Assembly: GCA_026419775.2 (NCBI GenBank)
Contig: JAOPGA020001397.1
Span: 1-26,769 of the forward strand
Direction of reading: 5' to 3'
From: Acrasis kona
Taxonomy: Eukaryota > Heterolobosea > Eutetramitea > Acrasida > Acrasidae
DNA: 26,769 nt
The position numbers were made by a program, and so were the translations under genes. The notes below the pieces were generated by a model. That model saw only the letters and a list, made by a program, of their open reading frames with translations. It had not been told where the DNA came from and made no database searches. This document shows, in pieces, positions 9,761 to 20,884 of this stretch (position 1 is the stretch's first letter; every line of letters begins with the position of its first letter).

Positions 9761-10841
9761 TCATGATGTCCTCTTTTCCCAAAGTACATTTTGCAAGTCA
9801 ATGAGGGTTTTCTTGTTGCACAACCATTCAGTTGGGAATCCGCGGGTATTAATATTGTTTTGAAGTTCTGGTTTAGAGGCGCCAAGGTGCTTCTTGTACT
9901 TCAAATTTATAAGAATCCTCTCTGGCTCTGTGAAACTGTTCATTACGGCCTCCTCTAATGATTTCGCAGCAGCCTTCTCCTCATTTTCATACTGATTATT
10001 CTCCTTTTGAAGCAAATCATAAAACCATGTAGATTCAAAACCGACATACTTAGCACACTTTTTTAAATTATCTAATTTATCTTCAGTCAAACATGTTCTC
10101 TTTCTGGCAAAGTAGCTGTAATTCAACAAACCAGGTCGACAATCAACATTCCTTTGGTCTCTTTTGACAAATTCACTTGTCACATCACTCCACTCTCCAG
10201 TATAGCATTTTTCTTTTGATTTCACAGCAACACCATTGTCAGTTTTCTCAATCAAAAAGTCTCTATAAGAGTTGACTGACGGAAATGCCCTATATTTCTG
10301 GTTTGTGATGTCCTACTTTCATGCAATATCTTTACTAGTATTGACTTATAATTTCAATCAATTCGTCAATTATAAAAACATCATTAACATGGAAGGTACA
10401 AGCGATGCGAGAGAACAAATTATCAGGATGGAATTTATTGTGCCCTGGTATCATGAAAGAGATACAAATTGATTTAAACCTGTTTGAAAACTGTACAAGT
10501 TCACATGCCCATGCAATTACTGTCTTGTTCTTGTTAGTTGGAGCATTGTCCATCCATAGGTGAATATGCTCCACCCACTTGCTCATACATGTGTCAATGT
10601 AACAATTTAAGTGCGATACAGTATGGTCACTATTCTTTGGTCCTCCTTGTCTTTCATCATTCACAAAAACGGTTGTTTGGTTTTCTTGTAAAACTGATTG
10701 TGATGGACAATGTAATGTGCTTCCAACATCAAAACCGCATTTTTCTGCGCCTAGCTTCTCTATGGCAACATCTACAACATCCTTCTGCTTTTCTGTCCAC
10801 CAGGTACAATGATTGACAATTGTTATGCCTGGACAATCCAC
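9761..10841 (-). CDS. Transposase-like protein (MDNA..NKN / GHxKF block), broken
   Basis: Two minus-strand frames, 10841-10335 and 10255-9761, appear to belong to one protein. The first holds HLWMDNAPTNKNKTVIAWAC and, about 30 residues later, FMIPGHNKFHPDNLF. I recall this pair (Asp in an MDNA motif, then GHTKFAPD) from abundant, poorly described animal repeat proteins likely to have an RNase-H/DDE-type catalytic fold. The second frame has a basic aromatic start (NYSYFARKR) and a helical, charged remainder. The join contains a stop, and no intron that keeps the frame fits cleanly, so the gene is probably a pseudogene. Coding remnants extend upstream to about 10900. Mechanism and family are not certain. 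Confidence 0.5.
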
Positions 10842-10994
10842 TGGATTTGACCTTGAGAAAAATCGGTGCGGAATCCAGTGGATAAATCAAGACAATAAAA
10901 TCTAAAAAAATCCAAACAAGCGGGCATGTCACCAAACAAATCACAAGTCAGTTATAATGCATCGCAACATTAAAAAGACAGTTTTTATACAATA

Positions 10995-13266
10995 TTATAC
11001 ATTCTTCGTGTTCTTTTTGGGTGGCGACTCCGTCCACAGACCAATTGACTCTCTGCTCCTTTTTTTCATCTTCTTGGCTTTTTTAATGATTTCCGCCCTG
11101 CATCTTATTGTTGTTGTTGATACCCTGTCTTTGTTGTTAGTGACTGGAGCATCCTCAACAACTGCTGTCAGAACTTGCGGGATAACAGAGCTCTCCTCTG
11201 TCAATGTAACATCCTCGTTTTTGTTGAGAACTGACTCATTATCTTGTTGTGTGAGATTGAGTGTTGTAGAGTCAAACGGATTTGTGATGTGCTCAATTAC
11301 TGGTGGATTGTTCAAGGATGTTGTCAACAGAGGTACGCTTGGTATTGTAAGATGGGGAGTTGGCAATGTCAAAGCGTCTTGCTGGGCATCTTTTATCTTC
11401 TCAACAAGCTTGCGTTTCTGACCAAGCGATAACCCAAGCTCAGCAAGGTCCTCCATTGTCAATTTCGAAAGCACGTAGCCGTCTACATCATTCTTCCACA
11501 GTGTTTCTGACAGTGTTAAAATTATTAACAGAAGATGTCATACCAGCTATGACCGAAAGTCCAACAGATGCAAGCCACAAGGATACTTCTTCAAGAGAGT
11601 ACTCTGTGATTGGCTTCAAGGTATTATTTACATCCACCGTATCAACAGTATTTACAGTATTTACATGGGTCTCAGCTACAGGAGACTCTTGTACAATGTT
11701 TGCAGATTGTGCGTCCTTGTCAGTATCCAAGATAGAGATTTCAGCAATGTTGTCCACTACCTCTTCTACTGGTATGTCAACAGGTTGCGGCTCAGCAGCA
11801 TCTGTATCCTCCACCCAAGTGTCTTCAGCAAAATGCTCATAATCATCCTGGTCATCGTCTTCAGTATGCAATTCTCCAGGTGCGTCGTACCTGCTCAAAG
11901 TGTTGTCGTGTCCAAACTTTTAAAGTTATAGTTTATCGAATAAAAGCAACTTACTTCATATGGTTGGATATCTTGGAAATGATACCAGTGGTTTGACACG
12001 GTGTTTGGTTGTTCATCACCACGTCCTCCTGTGTATCCCCATTTGATAATGGCTCGGTTGTCCTCACCAATTTGGTGGACAACCCCGACACATGGAAATG
12101 TTGATTCATTTTTCTTTCTGAACCGTTTTGGAAGACGGACAACAACTTTTGCACCAACAGATAACGATGCTACAACTTTGCCCTTAAGATGGCTACGGTT
12201 GGTGGCGTTGGCACAATTTGTGATGTTCTTTTTTATTATTTGAATAGCAACCTTCACATTAGCCATCTTGTCAGCAACATCTTGAGCGGTGGCGCCATTA
12301 ACATTTAGGGTCAACTTTGGAACACATTTATTAACAGCCTGCAAAGGAGACATTTTGATGGTACTCTGGTAGGAATTATTGTACCTCTCAAGAGCTTGCT
12401 TGTACAAGGCTGTCCATGCTCCATCACTATCAGACATGATTAGAAGCGCCTGTTTGATGATACCATTTAGCCTTTCAACAACACCTTGACTTTGTGGATG
12501 ATATGTAGGACCAAACACATGGCGCACGCCCAAACGCTTAAGGATACTCGCAAGAACTTTGTTTTTGAACTCCGTACCATTGTCGGAGTGTATTACCACC
12601 TTCTCCATTTTAAGCCCGAACGTCTCCTGCAGCACCTTTTTAATGGCATCAGCTATTTTCCAAGCGTGCTTTGAGTTGAACAAGAAACCCCAGGCAAACT
12701 TGGTGAAATGGTCCACAACATGAAGAATCACATTATACCTATACAATAAATATAATATATAAAAATTAGTACTCACCCTGTTCTTGTACAAGATGACATG
12801 AAAGCGCAGTCGATGTATAAGTCTTCAAATGGCCCGTTACTTATATGCGATTTGAAGGGCACGGTCCAGTTTTTCTCCAGTTTGTGATGGCCCCGACCAT
12901 GTTTTGCACACTCTATGCAGTTGCGAAGTATCTCTTCGGTGAACACATTCAAACCATCCCAATAATACCCATTATCCTTTATTCTGTGAACTGTTTGTTC
13001 CACACGTCGATGGTTAACTCCTTCAACATGTGCATTTAAAACAAGTTCACATCTATCTCAATACCGAGGATAAATATACCACAACATTGTTTGTTGTTTT
13101 ACAGTTTCTACCTCTCGATTATCTAGATTTTGAAGGAATATGTGAGGGTTCTACTTCCTCCTCTGTAACTGGAGCTGCCTTTCCAACCGTCTCGCTCTTA
13201 GATAGACCAATTAATAGTCTTCTTTCTATGTCATCCCACCGCACTATCTTAAAAGGTTTGATATGA
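10995..13266 (-). mobile_element. HHCC zinc-binding region, retroviral-type integrase core and SAM domain
   Basis: Read right to left, the parts are as follows. Upstream coding runs from about 13266. An HHCC zinc-binding region (NAHVEGVNHRR ... CIECAKHG) lies near 13040-12900. The integrase core lies in 12760-12300 with Asp in VVDHF, Asp in HSDNGTEF and Glu in GVVERLNG, with exactly 35 residues between the last two (DD35E). A small beta-rich domain (VVRLPKRFRKKN ... IIKWG) and a long acidic linker follow. Next is a SAM domain (SLEEVSLWLASVGLS ... TMEDLAELGLSLGQKRKL). The gene ends in a Ser/Thr-rich tail and a basic end (KKAKKMKKRSRES). Three gaps between coding segments carry GT-AG intron signals and are 37-38 nt long. 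The upstream end looks broken. No reverse transcriptase is present. It may be a Ginger/GIN-like element, a domesticated Gypsy integrase, or a fossil. Confidence 0.75.
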
Positions 13267-13283
13267 TTGTAAGAGCTTTAGCT

Positions 13284-13645
13284 TTGCATAAAACAATTTG
13301 AACGGACAAGAGGTAAAAGTATTGAAAAGTACCTTGAGCCTTCTAAATTATTATTTAAGTCATTATGATATAAATTATATTTCAAAGACTTGTTAATGTG
13401 GAACAGCAGTTACAAATATGTGACAACTAACTACTTTATACGATAGTAAGGATCAATAAGGTTATCCAAGATAACCTGAAGCCTGGCTTTGTTATTTGAG
13501 GCTATTTTAAATTTTGTAGAGTGTACTATTATTTGACACAACGTAGAATTGAAGGAAGTGCAGAGATGTCAGAGCTGCCTGAAAATTGGAAGAGGTCCGT
13601 ATATGTTAGTTTACTTGGATATGTAAGTTTAGACACTTTCTATAA
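13284..13645. other. AT-rich spacer without visible gene
   Basis: No coding region or repeat can be supported in this stretch between the integrase gene and an old LINE tail. Confidence 0.45.
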
Positions 13646-13649
13646 ATTC

Positions 13650-13825
13650 AACAGCCTCTTTCTGTGCTTTGCAAAATCTCAACTATACTTATAGAAACTT
13701 CCCTTTCCATTTAGACCGCTTGATGTGTTTTCAAAGCAAATAGTGAACATGAGCAATCACCTTCTTGGTGATTTGTAAAAATTATTTTAGTGTATAGTAA
13801 CTCATCAATAACCATTGACGGGGGT
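13650..13825 (+). mobile_element. Old LINE tail fragment C
   Basis: This resembles LINE fragments A and B in the same 3' region. It encodes a decayed version of the same protein end (KISTILIETSLSI, then HEQSPSW), followed by a similar UTR up to about ggggtt near 13825. By eye it is only about 80 percent similar to fragment B, carries stops and has no visible poly-A tail, so it is an older insertion of the same family. Confidence 0.75.
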
Positions 13826-13959
13826 TTTGTATAACTTGGGAATCTATAGCTGGCTTGTTATCTTTGATTACTAATACATCCCTGTAGAATTAAAAGTGAT
13901 CTTTGCTATTGGTATTTGATGGTAAAGCCAGCGTCGACACCAACCTTATGTCGCGACCC

Positions 13960-14780
13960 AAACAGATCTTCCTCCTCCGTCTCCGTTCCAATCAACTCTG
14001 CACACTCTCTAAAATGCAGTATTGGGACATTATCAACCGATATCAAACAGTGTAATTGGGGAAGAGCTTGAAGAGACATTATTAAAGACTCAAGAACCAT
14101 CATGCCAAGTAGAGGAAGAACAAGCAGCTACCGTTAGACCAAATAATGCTCAGAATTGAAGGCCAAGGATTAACCAGCAACCTAGAGTTGAAGAAGAAGT
14201 TAGGCAGGCCAAGGTCATTAAAGATTTGAGGGCTCAAGTTAACCAGTCACAGGAGAGTGTACAAGCCTGCATGAACTTGATCAGAGCACTCCAAGCCACA
14301 GTAACAGCAAATAACTCAGTAGTTCTGGACTTGGTTGCTGGTTTTAAAAGGAAGTACAACAACAATCAAGAAAAGAGGGCAGTATCGCAATTGAAAGCTT
14401 TTGCTAAGTATGGAGTGCACCTTTCTGGTGACAGGATCAATTTTGAACATTACTGTATTCAGGAAGGCTGTCTCCAGATTATTTTAAGTGGAGGCTTCAA
14501 AGAACAATTATTTGCCAGTTTAACAGCTGCTGTTAAGTTGTATCTAGGCAAGGTGCATTCTACCAGAAGGCACAGTCCATAGCTAAAAGATTGAAGTACG
14601 CCATTGATCATTTAAAGGACACTTCAGATGAAAAGGTAGCTAAATTAAAACACTTTAAAATACACAACTTCCACCACGAGGAGAGTGTCTTTCAAGTCTT
14701 AGAAAAATTGGATGTACCAATAAAAGCAAAAAGAACAACATGGTTCCATTACAGTGCTTGGTGCATTTGAATAAAATCTT
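13960..14780 (+). pseudogene. Broken coiled-coil protein relic, family unknown
   Basis: Several plus-strand frames with strong coding character follow one another here. The clearest, about 14175-14580, begins EEEVRQAKVIKDLRAQ and forms a heptad-rich coiled coil. A basic region (GFKRKYNNNQEKRAVSQLKA) and a helical end follow. Coding character continues to about 14700 (KRLKYAIDHLKDTSDEK). I do not recognise the family. The coiled coil followed by a basic helical domain could belong to a gag-like protein or a transposon accessory protein. The gene is clearly broken and no intact promoter or poly-A site is evident. Confidence 0.45.
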
Positions 14781-14994
14781 CTAACCATTCTTTGGAAAGA
14801 TGAAAGATAACATGAATGAGATGCGTCAAAAAAAAAAAGGATTTGGCTAATTTAAGTCAACCAAAAGGTTCTCAAATCGGCAAGCCACTAAAAGAAGACT
14901 CTACATACAATCTAAAAAAGTAACAGAACTCATTTAAAAAAACTGAGTTTGTAAATAATGACATAAAAACCTGGTTGTCATTGTTTTACACTCC

Positions 14995-15408
14995 ATGCAA
15001 ATGAAATTAAGGAGTGCTGAACAAGAATATTTTCTGTTACTCAACTGTCTGATTGATCACAATAATTTGCTGTCAACTATTGATTTCAAACAGTATGTTC
15101 ATACAAAAATCATGACAGTGGATAACACAAAAGAGTGTGTGGAGAAAGAAGTCACACTTAGTGAAATATCAAACTTTTACAATGAGGTCTCTGGTTTTGT
15201 AGAGACAAACTGTTTGATAATGTTCAGAATTTTATACTCATCGCATTTATCAATACCAAACAAACCTCTTTGTGTTCTTTCTATGCCTACTTGGACATCA
15301 AGCGTGTATTATATACAACACAGAAAACAACACAAAAACAAGCCAGGTAAAGTACTTTCAAAGGCTTTTAAATGCTCTTTCTTACCACTTCGGGGGCAAC
15401 TGAAATGA
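14995..15408 (+). CDS. Hypothetical ORF of 137 codons
   Basis: This plus-strand frame starts with ATG. Its first half is plausible as coding (MQMKLRSAEQEYFLLLNCLI, then KECVEKEVTLSEISNFYNEV). The second half is more irregular and basic. No domain is recognised. It may be the far end of the preceding broken coiled-coil gene, or a chance frame in AT-rich sequence. Confidence 0.3.
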   Translation: MQMKLRSAEQEYFLLLNCLIDHNNLLSTIDFKQYVHTKIMTVDNTKECVEKEVTLSEISNFYNEVSGFVETNCLIMFRILYSSHLSIPNKPLCVLSMPTWTSSVYYIQHRKQHKNKPGKVLSKAFKCSFLPLRGQLK

Positions 15409-15765
15409 CAATAGGTTTTTTGTTTAGGATTTCAATTTGGACAGTTAATTGGCTTACAATAGGATTTTTTACCTATTTCAAGCCTATTATTTTCCTACAT
15501 TGTAAACCTATAAATAATCCTATTGCCAAACCAACACACGACCAACCATCACTTTGAGGTCGACCTAGTCAGTTCCTATTGCTTTTTCTGATATAACACC
15601 AAACATTTAGCGGTATGAAATGCGTATTTGATTCCGTATAGGAAACCAAGCAAAGGACAAAGTATGAAACCAATTATAAAGCGTGTTGGTAAATGTACCG
15701 AATGGGCTAACGCATTTCCTACATTTATCGTGCTAATAATGAACCTTAATTAAGAACATCTATTT
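15409..15765. repeat. Region with imperfect direct and inverted repeats
   Basis: The phrase acaataggNtttttt occurs twice at about 15408 and 15455, and an inverted version (aataatcctattg) occurs at about 15514-15526. This gives an imperfect hairpin of about 115 bases. It could be a degraded short transposon (MITE-like) or chance. The remaining sequence to 15765 holds nothing I can name. Confidence 0.3.
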
Positions 15766-16578
15766 TTATACATCAAGTCGCATTTTTTTATTTGAAAAGT
15801 ACTCTACAAAGCCTTCAGGGAAAATCCTTGGTTTCCACTGCCTGTTCTCTGTTCTTTTGGAAGTAGCTCTCCCCTCTCTTTTCCTTTTCTTGTCCTTGAC
15901 TATCCCCTTAGACTTTTCAAACTTGGCCACATCTCTCTGAATGCTGTTAGTCACGAAATAGGTGAAGCTTTTTATTGCGGTCTTAATTATCGACTCCTTG
16001 AACACAACAAACTCTGGTTTGCTAGCAATTTCCAAGATACATGCTGAAAACTCTTGTGCCCCAGAATCCTTAACTTGCTTTTCGGGTACTATGGTCAATG
16101 ATTTGTACCAAGCTTTCGCTTTCTCCTGCGCATGGACAGAGTACCTCCTCCAAAATGTTTGTTCTTCTGGGGTAGCTTTTAACCATCTCTCACTTGAGAC
16201 AAATACAGGCTTGTCATTTGGGCCTTTTGTCTTTCTTTTTTTGCTCCTCTTCGTTGGTGTTGCGGGTGTTGTCGAATCGTTGTTCGAATCCATATCGTCT
16301 GTGGGGTGGTCGCTTTCATCAGCAGAGTTTTGTACAATTTCTTCGTCACTTATTTTGATGTGAATAATGTAAATGTAAAAAAAAGCTTACAGCATCTGAA
16401 GGTCGCTCCGGATTTTCTCAAGTACCTTCCTGTGTTCCTCAAGATCTTGCTTCAGTTTCTCTATTGTGGGTTCTAAAGCCATTTGCATTGAAGGGTTCGC
16501 TTCGATTGTTTGTTGTAGGCTGATGATACTTCCCTCTGTTAATCTCACTTGTTCTTCAGCATCAAATTCACTAACCAT
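15766..16578 (-). CDS. Coiled-coil basic protein with a 42-nt intron
   Basis: Exon 1 runs 16578-16391 from an ATG start. A 42-nt intron (16390-16349, GTAAGC...AAG) keeps the frame in phase 2. Exon 2 runs 16348-15766. The predicted protein is 256 residues. It has an N-terminal coiled coil (LQQTIEANP ... LKQDLEEHRKVLEKIRSDL), an acidic linker, a basic patch (TKRSKKRKTKG), a helical domain with a WLKATPEEQTFWRRY motif, and a second basic region (KDKKRKREGRATSKR). The last two patches look like nuclear-localisation or DNA-binding stretches. No named family is recognised. It diverges from the zinc-finger transposase gene with about 240 bases between starts, so it may be that element's second, DNA-binding or partner protein. 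Confidence 0.7.
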
Positions 16579-16815
16579 GTTTGTTTTTGTTTTCTATGTT
16601 TCGTTCATGTTTCTTCAAGTTCTTCATTTTAAGAGCGTGGGGTTGACTTCCATCATTTGGTGGATAATGAAACAAAGTTGACAAATGTACAACCACCTAT
16701 CGTGACTTGAGAAATATGCTATCATACAGAAACGAATTATTAAGCATGTCTGGAATATCTTTGTTTAACTTTAGTTTGATACTTTACAAACTACTTACAA
16801 TATCAACAACTTTGA
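16579..16815. promoter_or_regulatory. Divergent intergenic region, likely bidirectional promoter
   Basis: This is the only sequence between the minus-strand start at 16578 and the plus-strand ATG at 16816, so both genes must draw their promoters from it or from inside each other. No clear TATA box or repeat is visible. The call rests on gene layout alone. Confidence 0.45.
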
Positions 16816-19576
16816 ATGTTCTATTGCCAATGCACACATAAACTAGAAGCAAAGAACCTGCAATACCGTGTGCAAAGAGTTGGGAAATGTGTGTTAGAGG
16901 GAATATGCCCATCAAATAATTGTGAGAGAGGGAACCCTAAAACTCCTCTTTATTTATGTCCTCTGTGCGCAAATCATTTTAAATCTAAGAATGGTGTCAA
17001 GAGCCATCTGAAATCTCACGAAACGATGAATTTATCTTACGAAGCTCTCATCGAAAAATATCACTTGGACAACAAAATTAAAAAGATTGATGAATACCAA
17101 ACTGCGAAAGTAAGCAGAAAGCGCACTAGAAACAACGCATTTGATGCAAACAATGAGGGGGAGCAGTGGGGCGGTATTGAAACACTGCCAACAGAGCAAA
17201 CTGAAACATCAACAGAACAATCAGAGCAGGAGAAGTGCCAACAGCCTGAGGGGCTTCAAAAAACATTGAAGAAACCAGATGATACAAACATTGAACCTGA
17301 GGAAGCTTCTCAAGCATGGACAATTGTTGATAAAATTTTTGCCACAAATATGTCTGAAGAGGAAGAAGATTATGATGCTCTTGAGAAGGCACGTAATGAT
17401 GTTCTGCTTGATGAATCATTATCTGAGAATGTCCGAAAGTACATTTTGAATGTTGTGGAGTATGTCCGCATGTATGAAGAGAGTGAAGTGGAACCATCTC
17501 AAGACGAGCAAATTGTTGAGCCTTTACCGTCCATCACAGATGATGAGAGATTGAAATGTATTGATACAATTTTAAACCAAAAAGTATCAATAGAACTTCC
17601 ATCTCTTGGAACAGCCGTATCGCAGAAGCGAAATGAAGATTACTCACCATTCCGGACTGAGGAAGTACTCCATTTTGCTGTTAACCATCATCTTCTGTCT
17701 TCAGCAGATGATGAGGATCTTGAGCGTTTGTTACATGATATAAATGGACGGTATGCCAAGTGGGGTAAGAATTATGATCTGCCAAAAAATCTTGATGAGA
17801 TAAAGCGCCCTTTGGAAGACATTATATTATTTAAACCAATCAAGGTGCCTAACACCATCAAGAAATCTGTTGTGTACAGTATTGGTGAAAAGATTGTGTA
17901 TCTTATGGCAAACAAGGAAGACTCTGATCAAATGACATTTGTCCCCCCAGAAAGAGACTTACAAGCACCAGCATCAGAGCTCTTTCATTCAAAAAAATTT
18001 CTACTTTACTTCCGTAACAGCCAAAAGAGAAAATGCTTACCCTTGGTCATCATCCTTTATTATGATGACTTCAGAAAGTTTCAAAAGGCTGATGGATCTG
18101 CTGGCGCCTTGTATTTTACAATTGCCAACTACAATCGCGACTATATCTCACAGCTCATGAATATGTATCTTGTTGCTATGGTACATAAAAAGGATAATGT
18201 TTGGGATGTAATTGATATTGTTATCAAAGAGTTGGAGCAGTTATTTATGCCTCACGTGTATTCAACGCTACATATAATAAGGAGATACAGATCCAGACTT
18301 TCGTTGGTATGTTTTTAGGCGACACTCCTCAGCGAAATGACTTCACATCAATCAAGCGTCAAAATTCAGACAAACCGTGCGCACACTGTTTGGGAAAGAA
18401 ATGTGATCAGCATTCTGATAATGTTGGAGACCCAAGGTCTGTTCCACACATGTTGAAGGTATTAAAAGAATGGACGGAATGCAGAAGTCAAAAGCAGAAG
18501 AAAGTTGTCGAATCAAACTATGCTGTATCGTGGGAATTAAATGATGACGGATCTGTTCGCAAAAATCCCTTTTGGCGACTTTATAGACTCTATGAATTCG
18601 ACATTCATAAGGATAGTGTTGTGGATTGGTTTCATGTTGGTCCACTTGGACTTTTCAAGCGTTATATCGAGTTCATGCACGACAGTTTGAAGAGAGAGGA
18701 GCTTAACCACTTGAAGAAGTTAATTGATGGGGATGAATACAAGATTTACAATTGTCAAGCTCCTAATTATGACAGCCGCAAATACTGGAATGGTGAGGCC
18801 TGGCTCCAGTTCTTTACAATCGCTCCATTTGTTTATAAAGCCGTGACTGCACATGATGACGAGTTGACCAAGAAGTACAAATGTTTAGTGAATCTGTGTA
18901 ATTGGATGTCAATATTGTTTCAGTGTTCAGACATTTGAACACAAAATTTATCAAACGCAAGTATCCCACAAGCGAGGACCACTATGATATTGAGTTGACT
19001 CCAGACGAGCTTAAGGTATTGACTAGGCTGGATGAGGACTTTGAGATATGCCCAATCGCCGAGGAACAATTCAATGATTATGTTCGTGTAGGGCCTGGCT
19101 ACGTTACCTACGGCCACGTGGTTTTACATAAAAACAAACAAGTGCTGTATTTTGGTGAATCATGTGATCACCTGGCAGAGACATCCGGTCATTTCAGTCC
19201 CCCATTAACCAAGGTTATTAATGTTATGTTACAGGCTGCTATCCGTTTGGATAGACAATCAATCATGGGTTCAGTAATCTTTAGGGCCTTTCAGAACCGA
19301 GATGATGCATACCATCTAGAGACGTTACTTATAAATAAGGCAATACGTCTGTTTGTGAAGGAACCGGAGAGTCTTGTTTTGATGAACAATTCCAAAGTTT
19401 ATACAACTGGTCCCTTGATTAGATTGTTGGATTCTGCCGCTAATGAGGCAATATGTGTAGCGATGAAAACGGGAGTACCGCCCGTGGGAGTATGGCCCGA
19501 TTATGATTATCTTGTACACCGTTTCCGCGCCAAGCAGTACCAAGGATCTAAGAAACGAAAGGTTGACTCTGAATAG
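16816..19576 (+). mobile_element. DDE transposase with N-terminal C2H2 finger (CACTA/KDZ-like), frame-broken
   Basis: The first frame (16816-18318, ATG start) has Cys/His clusters, a canonical C2H2 finger (CPLC then 12 residues then HLKSH, about residues 49-70), a long acidic region, then LVIILYYDDFRKF (Asp about residues 417-418) followed by GALYFTIANY. Together these match the first catalytic block of large CACTA- or KDZ-type transposases. After a one-base frame change near 18255 the second frame (to 18938) has VGMFLGDTPQRND, the Cys pairs CAHCLGKKC, and VDWFHVGPLGLFKRYIEF, a likely second Asp block. After another change near 18900 the third frame (to 19576) is a C-terminal region I cannot assign, ending in a basic KKRK motif. 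The assignment among DDE superfamilies is tentative. Confidence 0.7.
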
Positions 19577-19989
19577 ATGAATTCATCTTGACTTTTGGAT
19601 CCCCAAATATTAATATAAAGTTTTAATTTTCTTATGGTTGTTGAGTTCTTGATATGTTGGTAAGAATAAAAATCCCTCATATAGAATGAATTAAATTCGG
19701 TTAAAAGTATTTTTTTTTGAACTAATGATGAGATTGACCCACCATTTTAAAGTATTTCCTGAAATGTGTCGCTAATTCTTTCTTGGCTTTGTTCATCCCT
19801 GTTGAAGAAAATGATGGATGGTGACTTGACCATTTTTGAATTCTTGTTCAATGAATAATCATAGTAGTACACCCACTATGTAAACAATACTACAGTACGC
19901 CCGTAATATATGTTTAGTTGTTGTCTGTTTTCCGTTGTCTTTGTGTATATGGCAGTGTCACCTGCTTTAAACACGTGTGAGGAGATCCG
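19577..19989. other. AT-rich 3' flank of the transposase
   Basis: No gene is visible. A short inverted repeat (catagt...actatg) at about 19859-19879 is the only structure noticed. Poly-A-like AT runs just after 19576 are compatible with the 3' end of the transposase transcript. Confidence 0.4.
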
Positions 19990-20235
19990 GTATTCGCGTA
20001 ATCCCACTCATGAGGAGCAAACATTAAAGTACTTGACCCAATGTTTTGGCAAATTGAGCAGTTCGCATTGTCTTCTTTGCCGGGTGGAGGGTGTAACGGT
20101 TATCGCGAAACACCACCCCTGAGGAACAACATTTAGTACTTGACCAAATGTTTTGGTCTTTGAGCAGTGCGCAATTGCTTTCAGAACCAAGTAGAGAGTG
20201 TAACGGTTATCGCGAAANACCACTCTTAGGAGACT
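19990..20235. repeat. Tandem repeat, about 108-bp period, just over two copies
   Basis: Unit 1 starts near 20006 and unit 2 near 20115. Both contain tgaggagcaa/tgaggaacaa, tacttgacc, aatgttttgg, a ttgagcagt block and the perfectly conserved 20-mer gtgtaacggttatcgcgaaa (20091-20110 and 20198-20217). A partial third unit starts near 20221. The conserved part is CpG-rich in an AT-rich setting and contains the palindrome TCGCGA. It could be a subterminal repeat of a transposon. Confidence 0.75.
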
Positions 20236-20884
20236 GAGACCCGTAGGGAATGTACCGTTCCCTTGTTCATGTAATGAAAGTCGACCATAATGTCTTGATT
20301 GGATTTAGAGGGTTTCTTGTTTTGAATAGATCTTATCTATCTTTGTGATGATAAATGGTTCATTTTGATGAGGTGTTGAAATGAAAACATCCCAACCGAC
20401 AATTCTAATGTGTAGTTTTTGATGCTCTGATTTGATTTCTTACCCAAATTCATCACTTGGAGTGAATACCGTTGATGATTCTTATAGTTTTTTCAAATGG
20501 TCCTGTTGGATACTTCACTTCTACTTGATGGTAAAGGTCTCAACACCAAGTCAACCAACCACACATGTCCTAATAAAGCTTTTCGCAGAATGCAATTTAT
20601 ACAAAAAAAAAATCAAATCAAAAAAATCAAAATTGGTATCAATAGGTGCGAAATATGATCCTCAGTAAGTGTGTAAAATATGGGACTCTGTATTCATCAT
20701 CCGCCTCCACTATATCCTTAAAAGTAAGGATATGTACCGAGTTTCAATTTATGAATATATAACTTTGTTCTGGAGTGTTACAATGTGCTGATTATGATGC
20801 TGCCATCCGTTTGTAATAATATATAGTAACCAAAGATTTGTAGTCAATTGATGACATTCAAACTATCTTGATTTCTTGTAAAGT
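20236..20884. other. Non-coding stretch
   Basis: No supported gene or repeat. A short run of alternating A-rich words (aaaaaaaaatcaaatcaaaaaaatc) occurs near 20600. Confidence 0.4.

Noticed and set aside
11244-12243. Several plus-strand frames across the integrase gene
   Set aside because: They mirror the minus-strand integrase and SAM coding segments, which carry clear domain motifs.
17126-17497. Minus-strand frame opposite the C2H2-DDE transposase
   Set aside because: Composition is irregular and the plus strand has clear zinc-finger and catalytic motifs there.
19859-19879. CATAGT...ACTATG inverted repeat as a CACTA-type element end
   Set aside because: Too short, not at a definable border, and no matching end was found on the left of the divergent gene pair.
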